Origin: Methyloversatilis sp. | GTDB lineage: Bacteria > Pseudomonadota > Gammaproteobacteria > Burkholderiales > Rhodocyclaceae | Assembly (NCBI GenBank): GCA_016791045.1 | Contig: JAEUNO010000031.1 | Span: 1 to 64,000 of the forward strand | Length of the DNA: 64,000 bases | Reading direction: 5' to 3' | In this document: one piece after another, positions 52,052 to 63,446 of the stretch | Layout of the letters: the number at the start of each line of letters is the position of its first letter | Position numbering within the stretch: position 1 is the stretch's first letter | Translations under genes and position numbers: made by a program | Notes under the pieces: model-generated | The model's input: only the letters and a program-made list of their open reading frames with translations | Told to the model about the DNA's origin: nothing | The model's database searches: none

Positions 52052-53382
52052 ATGCCGCGACCGAACTGCCCGTGATCCTGCTTGCAGGGCTGGATGGCGA
52101 CCGGACCTGGGGTCTGGCCGACTACGTGAAGCGCGGCGGCTACGCCGCCCTGCGCAAGATCCTCGAAACCGGCATGACGCAGGAACAGGTCATTGCAGAG
52201 GTCAAGAAATCCGACCTGCGCGGCCGCGGCGGTGCAGGTTTCCCGACCGGCCTGAAGTGGAGCTTCATGCCGCGCCAGTTCCCGATGGACAAGTACGTCG
52301 TGTGCAATTCCGACGAAGGCGAACCGGGTACGTTCAAGGACCGCGACCTGCTGCGCTACAACCCGCACATGGTCATCGAGGGCATGATCATCGCCGGTTA
52401 CGCGATGGGTTGCAGCCGCGGCTACAACTACATCCACGGCGAAGTGTGGACGCTGTACACCCGCTTCGAGGAGGCGCTGGCCGAAGCGCGCGCCGCGGGT
52501 TTCCTCGGCAGGAACATCATGGGCAGGGGCTTCGATTTCGAGCTTTTCGCCCACCATGGCTGGGGCGCCTACATCTGCGGCGAAGAAACCGCATTACTCG
52601 AATCGATCGAAGGCAAGAAGGGCCAGCCGCGCTTCAAGCCGCCGTTCCCGGCCAGTCACGGCCTGTACGGCAAGCCGACGACGATCAACAACACGGAAAC
52701 CTTCGCGGCCATCCCGTGGATCATCGCCCATGGCGGCGAACAGTTCCTCGCGCTGGGCAAGCCGAACAACGGCGGCACCAAGATCTTCTCGGTGTCCGGC
52801 CACGTCAATCGTCCGGGCGTGTATGAAATTCCGCTCGGCACGCCGTTCGCCGCGCTGCTCGACATGTGCGGCGGCATGCGCGGCGGGCGCAAGCTCAAGG
52901 CGGTCATCCCGGGCGGCTCGTCGGCACCGGTGCTGCCGGCCGACGTCATGATGGACTGCACGATGGACTACGACGCCATCGCCAAGGCCGGTTCGATGCT
53001 GGGTTCAGGCGCGGTCATCGTGATCGACGAAAGCGCCTGCATGGTGAAGTCGCTCGAGCGCCTGTCCTATTTCTATCACGAGGAATCGTGCGGCCAATGC
53101 ACGCCGTGCCGTGAAGGTACCGGCTGGCTGTACCGCATGGTGCATCGCATCGAGCACGGTCAGGGCCGTCCGGACGACCTCGATGTACTCGACAACGTCG
53201 CCACCAACATCGCCGGCCGCACCATCTGTGCGCTGGGCGACGCGGCGGCGCTGCCGGTCAAGAGCTTCATCAAGCACTTCCGCTCCGAGTTCGAATATCA
53301 CATCGAACACAAGCGCTGCCTCGTCCCGGTCGACGTGCAGCGCGAAGGCAGCCGTATCTACGTGGACCACGCAGCATGCTAG
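52048..53382 (+). CDS. nuoF: NADH dehydrogenase I subunit F
   Basis: NADH- and FMN-binding subunit, 444 residues from ATG 52048. The nucleotide site is [13 protein letters not shown], followed by [14 protein letters not shown] contacts are in [12 protein letters not shown]. The 4Fe-4S cluster N3 motif is [12 protein letters not shown] plus a later Cys ([11 protein letters not shown] region). It overlaps nuoG by 7 bases. Confidence 0.98.
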   Translation: MNAATELPVILLAGLDGDRTWGLADYVKRGGYAALRKILETGMTQEQVIAEVKKSDLRGRGGAGFPTGLKWSFMPRQFPMDKYVVCNSDEGEPGTFKDRDLLRYNPHMVIEGMIIAGYAMGCSRGYNYIHGEVWTLYTRFEEALAEARAAGFLGRNIMGRGFDFELFAHHGWGAYICGEETALLESIEGKKGQPRFKPPFPASHGLYGKPTTINNTETFAAIPWIIAHGGEQFLALGKPNNGGTKIFSVSGHVNRPGVYEIPLGTPFAALLDMCGGMRGGRKLKAVIPGGSSAPVLPADVMMDCTMDYDAIAKAGSMLGSGAVIVIDESACMVKSLERLSYFYHEESCGQCTPCREGTGWLYRMVHRIEHGQGRPDDLDVLDNVATNIAGRTICALGDAAALPVKSFIKHFRSEFEYHIEHKRCLVPVDVQREGSRIYVDHAAC

Positions 53383-55703
53383 AGATCGAAATCGACGGCC
53401 AGAAGCTGGAAGTGCCGGACGGCAGTACGGTGATGGACGCCGCCAACCGCCTGGGCGTGCACATCCCGCATTTCTGCTATCACAAGAAGCTGTCCATCGC
53501 CGCCAACTGCCGCATGTGTCTGGTGCAGGTCGAACGCGCGCCCAAGCCGCTGCCGGCGTGTGCCACGCCGGTCACCAATGGCATGAAGGTGCAGACGCAT
53601 TCGGATCAGGCCATCACCGCGCAGAAAGGCGTGATGGAGTTCCTGCTGATCAACCACCCGCTCGATTGCCCGATCTGCGATCAGGGCGGCGAGTGCCAGC
53701 TGCAGGATCTGGCGGTCGGCTACGGTGCCTCGGCATCGCGCTATCAGGAAGAAAAGCGCGTCGTGTTCAACAAGAACCTCGGCCCGCTCATTTCGACCGA
53801 CATGACGCGCTGCATCCACTGCACGCGCTGCGTCCGCTTCGGTCAGGAAATCGCCGGCGTCATGGAACTGGGCATGGCGAACCGCGGCGAGCATTCGGAA
53901 ATCATGGCCTTCGTCGGCCACACCGTCGACTCCGAGCTGTCCGGCAACATGATCGACCTGTGCCCGGTCGGTGCGCTGACCTCCAAGCCGTTCCGCTACT
54001 CCGCCCGCACCTGGGAACTGTCCCGTCGCAAGACCGTAAGTCCGCATGACAGCCTCGGCAGCAATCTGGTGGTGCAGGTCAAGCACGATCAGGTCATGCG
54101 CGTGCTGCCGCTGGAGAACGAAGAGGTCAACGAGTGCTGGATTTCCGATCGCGACCGCTTCTCGTATGAGGCGCTGAACAGCGATCAGCGTCTGACCAGG
54201 CCGATGATCAAGCAGGACGGGCAATGGCTTGAAGTCGACTGGCAGACCGCGCTCGAATACGTCGCCAACGGGCTGCGTCGCGTGGCGCGCGACCATGGCG
54301 CCGGCAAGATCGGCGTGCTGGCCGCGCCGTATTCGACCACCGAAGAACTGTATCTCGCGGGCCAGCTGGCACGCGGGCTGGGTGGCAACATCGATCACCG
54401 CCTGCGTCAGAGTGACTTTTCGCTCGACGGCAAGCTGTCCGGCGCACCGTGGCTGGGCATGAAGATCGCCGACGTGTCGAAGCTCGACGCAGCCCTGGTG
54501 GTCGGCAGCTTCCTGCGCAAGGATCACCCGCTGATCGCCCAGCGTCTGCGTCAGGCCGCACGCCACGGCACCAGGGTCAGCGCGCTGGGAGTCGACGGCA
54601 GCGACTGGCTGATGACATTGCACGAACGCATCACCGTTGCGCCGGCTGCGATGGCGGCCGAACTGGCCGCGCTCGTACGCGCCGCAGCGCAGATCCGCAG
54701 CGTTGCCGTACCCGCAGGCGTCGACGCCGGTCCGGTGACGGATGTCGGGCTGCGCATTGCGCAAAGCCTCATCGATGAAGGCGAGGGCGGTCGCGCGATC
54801 TTCCTCGGCTCGGTCGTGCAACAGGCGGGCAATGCCGCCGCGCTGCACGCGCTGGCGCAGACACTGGCAGACATTACCGGCGCACGTTTCGGTTATCTGG
54901 TCGAGGCGGCCAACAGCGTCGGCGCCCAGGTGGTGGGCGCGCAGTCGGGCCTGAATGCGCGCGACATGCTCGCGTCCGGCCCGCGCGCCGTGGTGCTGCT
55001 CAATGCCGAGCCGGAACTCGATTCCGCGAATCCGCCCGCGGCACTTGCCGCGCTGCAGGCAGCGGATACGGTGATCGTGATGTCGCCGTTCAGGACCGGT
55101 CTGGATTACGCCGACTGCCTGCTGCCGATTTCGCCCTTTACCGAAACCTCCGGCACCTATGTGAGCTGCGAAGGCCGCATCCAGAGCTTCCATGCCGTCG
55201 TGCGCCCCAAGGGTGACACGCGTCCGGCGTGGAAGGTGCTGCGTGTGCTCGGCAGCCTGCTCGAATTGCCGGGCTTCGATTTCGATACGTCCGAAGCCGT
55301 GCGTGACAAGGCGCTGTCCGGTGCAAGCGGCTGGCTGCCCGACGCGGCGCTGGGCAATGTGGCGACCGGCGTCAATCTGGCGAGCACCGCGTCGCCGGAC
55401 GGGCTGCAGCGCGTTGCCGACTTCCCGATCTACCGCAATGACGCCACGGTGCGTCGCGCGCCGGCGCTTGCTGCAGCGCGTGACTCGGCTGCGCCGGTTG
55501 CCCGCATGCACAGCGCGACGGCTGCGCAGTTCGGTCTGGCGGCCGGCAAGCGGGTCCGTCTGCGCGGAGCGGCGTCGTCCTGCGAACTGGATCTGGCACT
55601 CGATGACACGGTGCCTGCGGACTGCGTCCGCGTGGCGGCCGGCTGGCCGCAGACGGCGGCACTGGGCAGCCTGAACGGCACCCTGACCGCGGAGGCCGTG
55701 TAA
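53376..55703 (+). CDS. nuoG: NADH dehydrogenase I subunit G
   Basis: Large iron-sulfur subunit, 775 residues. The N-terminal ferredoxin domain has a 2Fe-2S site ([15 protein letters not shown]). The HxxxCxxC-type 4Fe-4S site follows ([18 protein letters not shown]), then [17 protein letters not shown] molybdopterin oxidoreductase-like domain without catalytic function fills the rest. The C-terminal 250 residues are Ala-rich and divergent, as is usual for this subunit. Confidence 0.97.
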   Translation: MLEIEIDGQKLEVPDGSTVMDAANRLGVHIPHFCYHKKLSIAANCRMCLVQVERAPKPLPACATPVTNGMKVQTHSDQAITAQKGVMEFLLINHPLDCPICDQGGECQLQDLAVGYGASASRYQEEKRVVFNKNLGPLISTDMTRCIHCTRCVRFGQEIAGVMELGMANRGEHSEIMAFVGHTVDSELSGNMIDLCPVGALTSKPFRYSARTWELSRRKTVSPHDSLGSNLVVQVKHDQVMRVLPLENEEVNECWISDRDRFSYEALNSDQRLTRPMIKQDGQWLEVDWQTALEYVANGLRRVARDHGAGKIGVLAAPYSTTEELYLAGQLARGLGGNIDHRLRQSDFSLDGKLSGAPWLGMKIADVSKLDAALVVGSFLRKDHPLIAQRLRQAARHGTRVSALGVDGSDWLMTLHERITVAPAAMAAELAALVRAAAQIRSVAVPAGVDAGPVTDVGLRIAQSLIDEGEGGRAIFLGSVVQQAGNAAALHALAQTLADITGARFGYLVEAANSVGAQVVGAQSGLNARDMLASGPRAVVLLNAEPELDSANPPAALAALQAADTVIVMSPFRTGLDYADCLLPISPFTETSGTYVSCEGRIQSFHAVVRPKGDTRPAWKVLRVLGSLLELPGFDFDTSEAVRDKALSGASGWLPDAALGNVATGVNLASTASPDGLQRVADFPIYRNDATVRRAPALAAARDSAAPVARMHSATAAQFGLAAGKRVRLRGAASSCELDLALDDTVPADCVRVAAGWPQTAALGSLNGTLTAEAV

Positions 55704-56770
55704 TGGATGCGCTGCTGCAACCCGTGCAGGACCTGCTCGGCGCCGCCTGGCTGCCGGTATGGACAGTGGTCAAGATCTTCGCGATCATCCTGCCGCTGCT
55801 CGGCTGCGTCGCCTACCTGACGCTGGCCGAGCGCAAGATCATCGGCTGGATGCAGGTACGCAATGGCCCGAACCGCGTCACCTTCTTCGGCATCAAGTTT
55901 CTCGGCGGTCTGGCGCAGCCGATCGCCGACGGCCTGAAGCTGCTGTTCAAGGAAATCGTGCTGCCGTCGGCGTCGAGCAAGATGTTGTTCGTGCTGGCAC
56001 CGGTACTCGCCCTCGCGCCTTCGCTGGCCGCGTGGGCGGTGATTCCGTTCAGCGAAGGTCTGGTGCTGGCCGACATCAATGCCGGTCTGCTGTACATCAT
56101 GGCCATCACGTCGATGGGGGTGTACGGCGTCATCATCGCCGGCTGGGCGTCGAATTCGAAGTACGCCTTCCTCGGCAGCCTGCGTTCCGCCGCGCAGATC
56201 GTCAGCTACGAAATCGCGATGGGCTTCGCGCTGGTGACCGTGCTGATGGTGTCGCAGAGCCTGAACCTGTCCGACATCGTGCGCGGGCAGGGCGAGGGCA
56301 TGTTCGCCAACATGGGTGTCGGCGTGCTGTCGTGGAACTGGCTGCCGCTGCTGCCGATGTTCGTCGTGTATTTCATCGCCGGCGTGGCGGAAACGAATCG
56401 CTCACCATTCGACGTCGTCGAGGGCGAGTCGGAAATCGTCGCTGGTCACATGATCGAGTACTCGGGCATGGCGTTCGCGCTGTTCTTCCTGGCCGAGTAC
56501 GCGAACATGATCCTGATCGCCTGCCTCACGTCGATCATGTTCCTGGGCGGCTGGCTGTCGCCGGTGGGTTTCCTGCCGGACGGCATCTTCTGGCTTGCCG
56601 CCAAGACCTCGCTCTGCCTGTTCTTCTTCCTGTGGCTGCGCGCGACGTTTCCGCGCTATCGCTACGACCAGATCATGCGTCTGGGCTGGAAGGTGTTCAT
56701 TCCCGTCACCATCGTGTGGCTCGTGTTCATCGGCGGCTGGATGATGTCTCCACTGTCGATCTGGAAGTGA
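55703..56770 (+). CDS. nuoH: NADH dehydrogenase I subunit H
   Basis: Membrane subunit linking the quinone pocket to the proton channels. 355 residues and eight transmembrane segments, with signatures [17 protein letters not shown] and [20 protein letters not shown], the charged quinone-tunnel loop. The ATG overlaps the nuoG stop by one base. Confidence 0.97.
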   Translation: MDALLQPVQDLLGAAWLPVWTVVKIFAIILPLLGCVAYLTLAERKIIGWMQVRNGPNRVTFFGIKFLGGLAQPIADGLKLLFKEIVLPSASSKMLFVLAPVLALAPSLAAWAVIPFSEGLVLADINAGLLYIMAITSMGVYGVIIAGWASNSKYAFLGSLRSAAQIVSYEIAMGFALVTVLMVSQSLNLSDIVRGQGEGMFANMGVGVLSWNWLPLLPMFVVYFIAGVAETNRSPFDVVEGESEIVAGHMIEYSGMAFALFFLAEYANMILIACLTSIMFLGGWLSPVGFLPDGIFWLAAKTSLCLFFFLWLRATFPRYRYDQIMRLGWKVFIPVTIVWLVFIGGWMMSPLSIWK

Positions 56771-56780
56771 AGGACGCGTC

Positions 56781-57269
56781 ATGGGATCGATGAAAGACAT
56801 GTTTGGCGGTCTGATGCTGACCGAACTGCTGAAAGGCATGGCGCTGACCGGCCGGCACCTGTTCGCACGCAAGATCACCATCCAGTTTCCGGAAGAGAAG
56901 ACGCCGCAGTCGCCGCGTTTCCGCGGTCTGCACGCGCTGCGCCGCTACCCGAACGGTGAAGAGCGCTGCATCGCGTGCAAGCTGTGCGAAGCGGTGTGCC
57001 CGGCAATGGCCATCACGATCGAATCCGATCAGCGCGACGACGGCACGCGTCGGACCACGCGTTACGACATCGATCTGACCAAATGCATCTTCTGCGGCTT
57101 CTGCGAAGAAGCCTGTCCGGTCGACGCCATCGTCGAAACCCGCGTGCTCGAGTACCACGGCGAGAAGCGTGGCGACCTGTACTACACCAAGCAGATGCTG
57201 CTCGCGGTCGGTGACCGCTACGAAGGCCAGATCGCCAGCGACAGGGAAGCGGATTCGAAATACCGCTGA
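56781..57269 (+). CDS. nuoI: NADH dehydrogenase I subunit I
   Basis: Ferredoxin-like subunit with two 4Fe-4S clusters, N6a and N6b. 162 residues. The ligands are Cys63/66/69/73 and Cys102/105/108/112 in two CxxCxxCxxxCP motifs. An amphipathic N-terminal helix attaches it to the membrane arm. Confidence 0.98.
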   Translation: MGSMKDMFGGLMLTELLKGMALTGRHLFARKITIQFPEEKTPQSPRFRGLHALRRYPNGEERCIACKLCEAVCPAMAITIESDQRDDGTRRTTRYDIDLTKCIFCGFCEEACPVDAIVETRVLEYHGEKRGDLYYTKQMLLAVGDRYEGQIASDREADSKYR

Positions 57270-57333
57270 TGGGTGCCGGTCCGTGCGGTGCGCGGGCGGT
57301 GCTTCAGGGAACGGACAAGAACGACATATATAG

Positions 57334-57939
57334 ATGATGGATTTCCATACTGCAGTCTTCTACTTTCTCGCCACGATTCTGGTGCTGGCGTCGTTGCGCG
57401 TGATCACCGCGCGCAACCCGGTGCATGCGGCGCTCTACCTCGTGCTGGCGTTCTTCACGGCGGGTGGCGTGTGGATGCTGCTGCGCGCCGAGTTTCTCGC
57501 CATCGCGCTGGTGCTGGTCTATGTCGGGGCGGTGATGGTGCTGTTCCTGTTCGTCGTGATGATGCTGGACATCAACATCGAACGTCTGCGCGAAGGTTTC
57601 TGGGCGAATCTGGTGCCCGGCCTGATCGTGGCCGGCCTGATGCTCGCCGAAATGGTGGCCGTGCTCGGTGCGCGCTACTTCTCGGCGGCGGGTGCGCCGG
57701 CGCCGGAAGCCCCGGCGGCCGACTACAGCAACACCAAGGAACTGGGCCGCCTGATCTACACCGAGTACGTGTATCCGTTCGAGCTGGCGGCGGTCATCCT
57801 GCTGGTGGCCATCATTGCCGCCATTGCGCTGACGATGCGCAAGCGCAAGGACACCAAGTTCCAGGACCCGGCGAAGCAGATCGCGGTGCGTCGCGAAGAC
57901 CGCGTACGGCTGGTGTCGATGCCGGCCGAAAAAGACTGA
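57334..57939 (+). CDS. nuoJ: NADH dehydrogenase I subunit J
   Basis: Membrane subunit of 201 residues with five transmembrane segments; TM3 has the conserved [16 protein letters not shown]. The C-terminal tail is basic and longer than in E. coli. The next gene, nuoK, starts 18 bases later. Confidence 0.95.
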   Translation: MMDFHTAVFYFLATILVLASLRVITARNPVHAALYLVLAFFTAGGVWMLLRAEFLAIALVLVYVGAVMVLFLFVVMMLDINIERLREGFWANLVPGLIVAGLMLAEMVAVLGARYFSAAGAPAPEAPAADYSNTKELGRLIYTEYVYPFELAAVILLVAIIAAIALTMRKRKDTKFQDPAKQIAVRREDRVRLVSMPAEKD

Positions 57940-57956
57940 GACAAGAAGCGCACGAC

Positions 57957-58277
57957 ATGACATCACTGCTCTCCCTATCGCTGTCCCACTTCCTCGTGCT
58001 GGGCGCGCTGCTGTTCGCGATCAGCGTCGTCGGCATCTTCCTGAACCGGAAAAATCTCATCGTGCTGCTGATGGCGATCGAACTGATGCTGCTGGCGGTG
58101 AACATGAATTTCGTCGCTTTTTCGCATTATCTGGGCGACCCGTCCGGCCAGATCTTCGTTTTCTTCATCCTCACCGTAGCCGCCGCGGAATCCGCGATCG
58201 GGCTGGCCATCCTCGTGGTGCTGTTCCGCAACCTGAACACCATCCACGTCGATGATCTCGACAGCCTGAAAGGTTGA
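57957..58277 (+). CDS. nuoK: NADH dehydrogenase I subunit K
   Basis: Small membrane subunit, 106 residues and three transmembrane segments, with buried glutamates Glu42 ([11 protein letters not shown]) and Glu78 ([10 protein letters not shown]) of the central charged axis. The start is ATG 57957. The frame is open through nuoJ upstream, but that part is the shadow of nuoJ in another frame. Confidence 0.97.
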   Translation: MTSLLSLSLSHFLVLGALLFAISVVGIFLNRKNLIVLLMAIELMLLAVNMNFVAFSHYLGDPSGQIFVFFILTVAAAESAIGLAILVVLFRNLNTIHVDDLDSLKG

Positions 58278-58282
58278 GCGAC

Positions 58283-60370
58283 ATGACCTCGATGCAAAAG
58301 CTCTATCTGCTCGTCCCGCTCGCACCGCTGATCGGCGCGATCATCGCCGGCCTGTTTTGCCGTGTCATCCCGCGCTGGGTCGCGCACAGCGTCACCATCC
58401 TCGGCGTAGCCGTGTCGCTGGTGGCGTCGTGGGTCATCTTCCAGGACGTGCAGGCCGGCAACAGTTTCAACGGTGCGCTCTACACCTGGGCGACCAGCGG
58501 CAGCCTGACGATGGAAATCGGTTTCCAGATCGACAAGCTCACCGTGATGATGATGCTGGTCGTCAATTTCGTGTCGCTGATGGTGCACCTCTACACCATC
58601 GGCTACATGGCGGAAGACCCCGGCTACAACCGTTTCTTCTCCTACATTTCGCTGTTCACCTTCTCGATGCTGATGCTCGTCATGAGCAACAACTTCGTGC
58701 AGCTGTTCTTCGGCTGGGAGGCGGTCGGTCTGGTGTCCTACCTGCTGATTGGTTTCTGGTTCAAGCGCCCGACCGCGATCTACGCCAACCTGAAGGCCTT
58801 CCTCGTGAACCGCGTCGGAGACTTCGGTTTCCTGCTGGGCATCGGTCTGATCGCTGCGTATGCCGGCACGCTCAATTACGCCGAAGTGTTCGCCAAGCGC
58901 GAGGAACTGGTCGCGATGACGGTGGCCGGCACGGACTGGCCGCTGCTGACCGCGGTCTGCATCTGCCTGTTCATCGGCGCGATGGGCAAGTCGGCGCAGG
59001 TTCCCCTGCATGTGTGGCTGCCGGATTCGATGGAAGGCCCGACGCCGATCTCGGCCCTGATCCACGCCGCGACGATGGTGACGGCCGGCATCTTCATGGT
59101 GACCCGCATGTCGCCGCTGTTCGAACTGTCCGAGACCGCACTGTCCTTCGTGCTGGTGATCGGCGCGACGACCGCGCTGTTCATGGGCTTCCTCGGCATC
59201 ATCCAGAACGACATCAAGCGTGTCGTCGCCTATTCGACGCTGTCTCAGCTCGGCTACATGACGGTGGCGCTGGGCGTGTCGGCCTACTCGGCGGCGGTGT
59301 TCCACCTGATGACGCACGCCTTCTTCAAGGCACTGCTGTTCCTCGGCGCCGGCTCGGTCATCATGGGCATGCACCACGACCAGGACATGCGCAACATGGG
59401 CGGCCTGTGGAAATACATGCCGATCACCTGGTTCACGTCGCTGCTCGGTTCGCTCGCGCTGATCGGAGTGCCCTTCCTGTCCGGCTTCTACTCGAAGGAT
59501 TCGATCATCGAGGCGGTGCATTTCTCGACCATCCCCGGCGCGGGCTACGCCTACTTCTGCGTCGTTGCCGGTGTGTTCGTGACCGCCTTCTATTCTTTCC
59601 GGATGTACTTCCGCGTGTTCCACGGCCCGGAAAACTTCGGCAAGGCGCACCACGACCATTACGATGCGCCGGCCCACGATGCGAAGGCGGCCCACGCGGC
59701 ACACGATGATCACGCCCATGCGGCACACGGTGACGATCACGCGGCGCACGACGACGACCATGCCGATGAACACCACGGTCTGGCACCGGGCGAGAAGCCG
59801 CACGAGTCCCCCTGGGTGGTCTGGCTGCCGCTGGTGCTGCTGGCGATCCCGTCGGTAGGCATCGGTTTCTGGACGGTGCAGCCCATGCTGTTCGGCGACT
59901 GGTTCTCCGGTGTCGTCGAAGTGCTGCCGCAGCACGACACACTGGCCGAACTCGGCCACCACTTCACCACCGCAACCGGCATGGCCCTGCATGGCGTGAC
60001 TGCGCTGCCGTTCTGGCTGGCGTTGGGTGGCGTGGTGCTGGCCTGGATCATGTACATCGCGATGCCGTCGCTGCCGGGCCGCGTCGCGCCGCTCTTCCGC
60101 CCGATCAACACGCTGCTCGAAAACAAGTACTACTTCGACAAATTCAACGAAGTGGTGTTTGCCGGCGGCGCACGTGCGCTCGGCCGCGGCCTGTGGTCCG
60201 CCGGTGATCGCGCAGTGATCGACGGCGTGCTGGTCAATGGTTCCGCTTCGGCCGTCGGCGCGTTTGCGCGCATGGCGCGCGGCATCCAGACCGGTTACAT
60301 CTACCGCTACGCTTTTGCAATGGTGATCGGCGTCTGCCTGTTGCTGCTGTGGAGGCTGGGCTTCAAGTGA
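58283..60370 (+). CDS. nuoL: NADH dehydrogenase I subunit L
   Basis: Distal proton-pumping antiporter-like subunit, 695 residues from ATG 58283; a TTG at 58274 overlapping the nuoK stop is possible. The membrane core has the Mrp-like Lys/Glu motifs (FFGWEAVGLVSYLLIGFW, DSMEGPTPISALIHAATMV). An unusual insert rich in His and Asp lies at about residues 455-506 (59646-59800), between late transmembrane segments. The C-terminal lateral amphipathic helix and last transmembrane segment follow. Confidence 0.97.
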   Translation: MTSMQKLYLLVPLAPLIGAIIAGLFCRVIPRWVAHSVTILGVAVSLVASWVIFQDVQAGNSFNGALYTWATSGSLTMEIGFQIDKLTVMMMLVVNFVSLMVHLYTIGYMAEDPGYNRFFSYISLFTFSMLMLVMSNNFVQLFFGWEAVGLVSYLLIGFWFKRPTAIYANLKAFLVNRVGDFGFLLGIGLIAAYAGTLNYAEVFAKREELVAMTVAGTDWPLLTAVCICLFIGAMGKSAQVPLHVWLPDSMEGPTPISALIHAATMVTAGIFMVTRMSPLFELSETALSFVLVIGATTALFMGFLGIIQNDIKRVVAYSTLSQLGYMTVALGVSAYSAAVFHLMTHAFFKALLFLGAGSVIMGMHHDQDMRNMGGLWKYMPITWFTSLLGSLALIGVPFLSGFYSKDSIIEAVHFSTIPGAGYAYFCVVAGVFVTAFYSFRMYFRVFHGPENFGKAHHDHYDAPAHDAKAAHAAHDDHAHAAHGDDHAAHDDDHADEHHGLAPGEKPHESPWVVWLPLVLLAIPSVGIGFWTVQPMLFGDWFSGVVEVLPQHDTLAELGHHFTTATGMALHGVTALPFWLALGGVVLAWIMYIAMPSLPGRVAPLFRPINTLLENKYYFDKFNEVVFAGGARALGRGLWSAGDRAVIDGVLVNGSASAVGAFARMARGIQTGYIYRYAFAMVIGVCLLLLWRLGFK

Positions 60371-60473
60371 TGGGGTGCGGGCGGCGCAGTTGCCGCCTGC
60401 TGCGTGCGATTCAAGGGAGTGCTTCTGCACAGCGGGCCAGACCGGTCGTTGAGCAAGCCAGACAAATAAAGAA

Positions 60474-61952
60474 ATGACCGATATTCCCCTTCTCAGTCTC
60501 GCCATCTGGTTGCCGATTGCCGGTGGCCTGCTGGTGCTGGCCAGCGGCGATGGCCGCAACGTCGCGTTCTCGAAGCTGATTGCGCTGGTGACCGCGATCT
60601 TCGGCTTCCTGATCACGATTCCGCTCTACACCGGGTTCGATCCGTCGAGTGCGTCGATGCAGTTCGTCGAACTGATGCCGTGGGTGCGCGACTACAACAT
60701 CAACTATCACCTCGGCGTCGATGGCATTTCGATGCCCTTCGTCATCCTGAACAGCTTCATCACGCTGCTGGTGATCATGGCGGGCTGGCAGGTGATCGAA
60801 ACCAAGGTGTCGCAGTACAACGCGGCCTTCCTGATCATGTCGGGTCTGCTGAACGGCATCTTCTCGTCGCTCGACGGCATCCTGTTCTATGTGTTCTTCG
60901 AATCGTCGCTGATTCCGCTCTATCTGGTGATCGGCATCTGGGGCGGCAAGAACCGCGTCTACGCCGCGTTCAAGTTCTTCCTCTACACGTTGCTCGGCTC
61001 GCTGCTGATGCTGATCGCGCTGCTCTACCTGTTCCACAAGAGCGGCAGTTTCGCCATCCTCGACTGGCACCGCGAGCCACTGGCGATGGCGGCGCAGTCG
61101 CTGATCTTCTGGGCCTTCTTCGCGAGCTTCGCGGTGAAGGTGCCGATGTGGCCGGTGCATACCTGGCTGCCGGACGCCCACGTCGAGGCACCGACCGGCG
61201 GTTCGGCGGTGCTGGCGGCGATCGGCCTGAAGCTCGGCGCCTACGGTTTCCTGCGCTTCTCGCTGCCCATCGTGCCGGACGCGGCGACCCATTTCGCGCC
61301 GATCGTCATCGGCCTGTCACTGATCGCGGTGATCTACATCGGCCTGGTCGCGCTGGCGCAGACCGACATGAAGAAGCTGGTGGCGTACTCGTCGATTTCG
61401 CACATGGGTTTCGTTACGCTGGGCTTCTTCATCTTCAATCCGCTCGGCATCGAAGGCGCGCTGGTGCAGATGATTTCCCACGGCTTCGTGTCGGCTGCGA
61501 TGTTCCTGTGCATCGGCGTGCTGTACGACCGCATGCACACCCGCAACATCGGTGACTACGGCGGCGTGGTGAACACCATGCCCAAGTTTGCGGCCTTCTT
61601 CCTGCTGTTCGCGATGGCCAACGCCGGCCTGCCGGCGACGTCCGGTTTCGTCGGCGAATTCATGGTCGTGCTCGGCGCACTGCAGTTCAACTTCTGGACC
61701 GGTTTTGCCGCCGCGACCACGTTGATCCTGGGCGCGGCCTACACGCTGTGGATGTACAAGCGCGTCATCTTCGGCGCGGTCGCCAACAGCCATGTTGCCG
61801 AACTGAAGGACATCAACGCCCGCGAAATGCTGATCCTCGGCGTTCTTGCCGCATGCACCCTGGCCATGGGCATCTGGCCGCAACCGGTGACTGAAATCAT
61901 GCACGCGACCGTGAACCAGCTGCTGGGACACGTTGCCGTTGGCAAGCTCTGA
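60474..61952 (+). CDS. nuoM: NADH dehydrogenase I subunit M
   Basis: Proton-pumping antiporter-like subunit, 492 residues and about fourteen transmembrane segments. The key Glu lies in FESSLIPLYLVIGIWGG and the Lys in KVPMWPVHTWLPDAHVEAPTGGSAVLA. The 103-base gap from nuoL holds a short GGCGGC/GCCGCC hairpin without a T-tract. Confidence 0.97.
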   Translation: MTDIPLLSLAIWLPIAGGLLVLASGDGRNVAFSKLIALVTAIFGFLITIPLYTGFDPSSASMQFVELMPWVRDYNINYHLGVDGISMPFVILNSFITLLVIMAGWQVIETKVSQYNAAFLIMSGLLNGIFSSLDGILFYVFFESSLIPLYLVIGIWGGKNRVYAAFKFFLYTLLGSLLMLIALLYLFHKSGSFAILDWHREPLAMAAQSLIFWAFFASFAVKVPMWPVHTWLPDAHVEAPTGGSAVLAAIGLKLGAYGFLRFSLPIVPDAATHFAPIVIGLSLIAVIYIGLVALAQTDMKKLVAYSSISHMGFVTLGFFIFNPLGIEGALVQMISHGFVSAAMFLCIGVLYDRMHTRNIGDYGGVVNTMPKFAAFFLLFAMANAGLPATSGFVGEFMVVLGALQFNFWTGFAAATTLILGAAYTLWMYKRVIFGAVANSHVAELKDINAREMLILGVLAACTLAMGIWPQPVTEIMHATVNQLLGHVAVGKL

Positions 61953-61964
61953 CGGACACACAGA

Positions 61965-63446
61965 ATGAACTTCCCACTGCCTGACCTCTATCCCGCATCG
62001 GCCGAAATCTTCGTGCTGGTGATGGCCTGCGTCGTGTTGCTCGCCGACCTGTTCAAGTCCGAGCGCCAGAACTGGCTGCCCTACATCCTCACGCTGAGCA
62101 CGCTGGTCGGCGCCTTCGTCATCCAGGTCGCGACAGCCGGCGCGGACACGACGCTGACCTTCAGCGGCATGTTCGTCGACGATCGACTGTCCGACGTGCT
62201 GAAGAGCTGCCTGTATCTGACGGTGTTCGCAGTCGTCATCTACAGCCGTGGCTACCTCGAAGTGCGCGGCATGGAACGCGGCGAGTACTACCTGCTCGTG
62301 CTGTTCGCCACGCTGGGCATGCAGGTGATGATTTCGGCCAATCACTTCCTGACGCTCTATCTCGGCCTCGAACTGCTGTCGCTCGCGCTGTATGCGCTGG
62401 TGGCGCTCGACCGCGACTCCGCGCGGTCGACCGAAGCGGCGATGAAGTATTTCGTGCTCGGCGCGCTGGCTTCGGGCCTGCTGCTGTACGGCATGTCGAT
62501 GGTGTATGGCGCGACCGGCACGCTCGAAATTTCGGCCATCGCGCGCAAGCTGTCCGACCCGACCACCAATATGGAAGTGCTCCGCTTCGGCCTCGTGTTC
62601 CTGGTCGCCGGCCTCGCGTTCAAGATCGGCGCCGTGCCGTTCCACATGTGGATTCCCGACGTCTATCACGGCGCGCCGACGCCGATCACGCTGCTGATCG
62701 GTTCGGCACCCAAGCTGGCCGGTTTCGCGATGGCGATCCGCCTGCTGGTCGACGGACTGCCGACGCTGGCCGATGAATGGCAGCAGATGCTGATGCTGCT
62801 GGCGGTGCTGTCGATCGCGCTCGGCAACATCGTCGCCATCGCGCAGACCAATCTGAAGCGCATGCTGGCCTATTCGACCATTTCGCACATGGGCTTCATG
62901 CTGCTCGGTCTGGTCAGCGGCGTCATCGAACTGCGCGCGTCCGGTGACATTCACCTGTCGTACGCCTTCGGCAGCGCGATGTTCTACACCATCGCCTATG
63001 TGCTGATGAGCGCCGCCGCCTTCGGCGTGCTGCTGCTGCTGACCCGTGCCGGGGTCGAAGCCGAGGAACTGGACGACCTGAAGGGACTGAACAAGCGCAG
63101 CCCGTGGTTCGCCGCGGTGATGATGATGGTCATGTTCTCGATGGCCGGCATCCCTTTCTTCATCGGCTTCTTCGCCAAGCTGGCCGTGCTGCAGGCGGTC
63201 GTCGCAGCGGGTTATCTGTACGTCGCCGTGTTCGCGGTGATGATGTCGCTGATCGGTGCCTATTTCTACCTGCGCGTCGTCAAGCTGATGTACTTCGATG
63301 CGCCGCAGGATGAAGCACCCATCGTGGCATCGACCGAAATGCGCGCGCTGCTGTCGGTCAATGCACTCGCGATCGCACTGATCGGCCTGATGCCGCAGTC
63401 CTTGCTGTCGCTGTGTGCCTCTGCCCTGGGGCAGACGCTGAAGTAA
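61965..63446 (+). CDS. nuoN: NADH dehydrogenase I subunit N
   Basis: Third antiporter-like subunit, 493 residues. Conserved Glu in [17 protein letters not shown] and Lys in [22 protein letters not shown]. Ends the nuo operon. The last base of its TAA is the A of the ATG of the following Nudix gene, so the two are coupled. Confidence 0.97.
   Translation: MNFPLPDLYPASAEIFVLVMACVVLLADLFKSERQNWLPYILTLSTLVGAFVIQVATAGADTTLTFSGMFVDDRLSDVLKSCLYLTVFAVVIYSRGYLEVRGMERGEYYLLVLFATLGMQVMISANHFLTLYLGLELLSLALYALVALDRDSARSTEAAMKYFVLGALASGLLLYGMSMVYGATGTLEISAIARKLSDPTTNMEVLRFGLVFLVAGLAFKIGAVPFHMWIPDVYHGAPTPITLLIGSAPKLAGFAMAIRLLVDGLPTLADEWQQMLMLLAVLSIALGNIVAIAQTNLKRMLAYSTISHMGFMLLGLVSGVIELRASGDIHLSYAFGSAMFYTIAYVLMSAAAFGVLLLLTRAGVEAEELDDLKGLNKRSPWFAAVMMMVMFSMAGIPFFIGFFAKLAVLQAVVAAGYLYVAVFAVMMSLIGAYFYLRVVKLMYFDAPQDEAPIVASTEMRALLSVNALAIALIGLMPQSLLSLCASALGQTLK

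Noticed and set aside
53379-55511. 710-codon minus-strand open frame opposite nuoG
   Set aside because: High GC at third positions leaves long antisense frames throughout this genome. It has no family features and lies inside a certain gene. The same applies to 58127-60616 opposite nuoL and 13747-15768 opposite pckG.
57273-58277. 334-codon open frame joining the nuoJ region to nuoK
   Set aside because: Only the last 106 codons are NuoK. The rest is nuoJ read in the wrong frame, so this is not a fusion gene.
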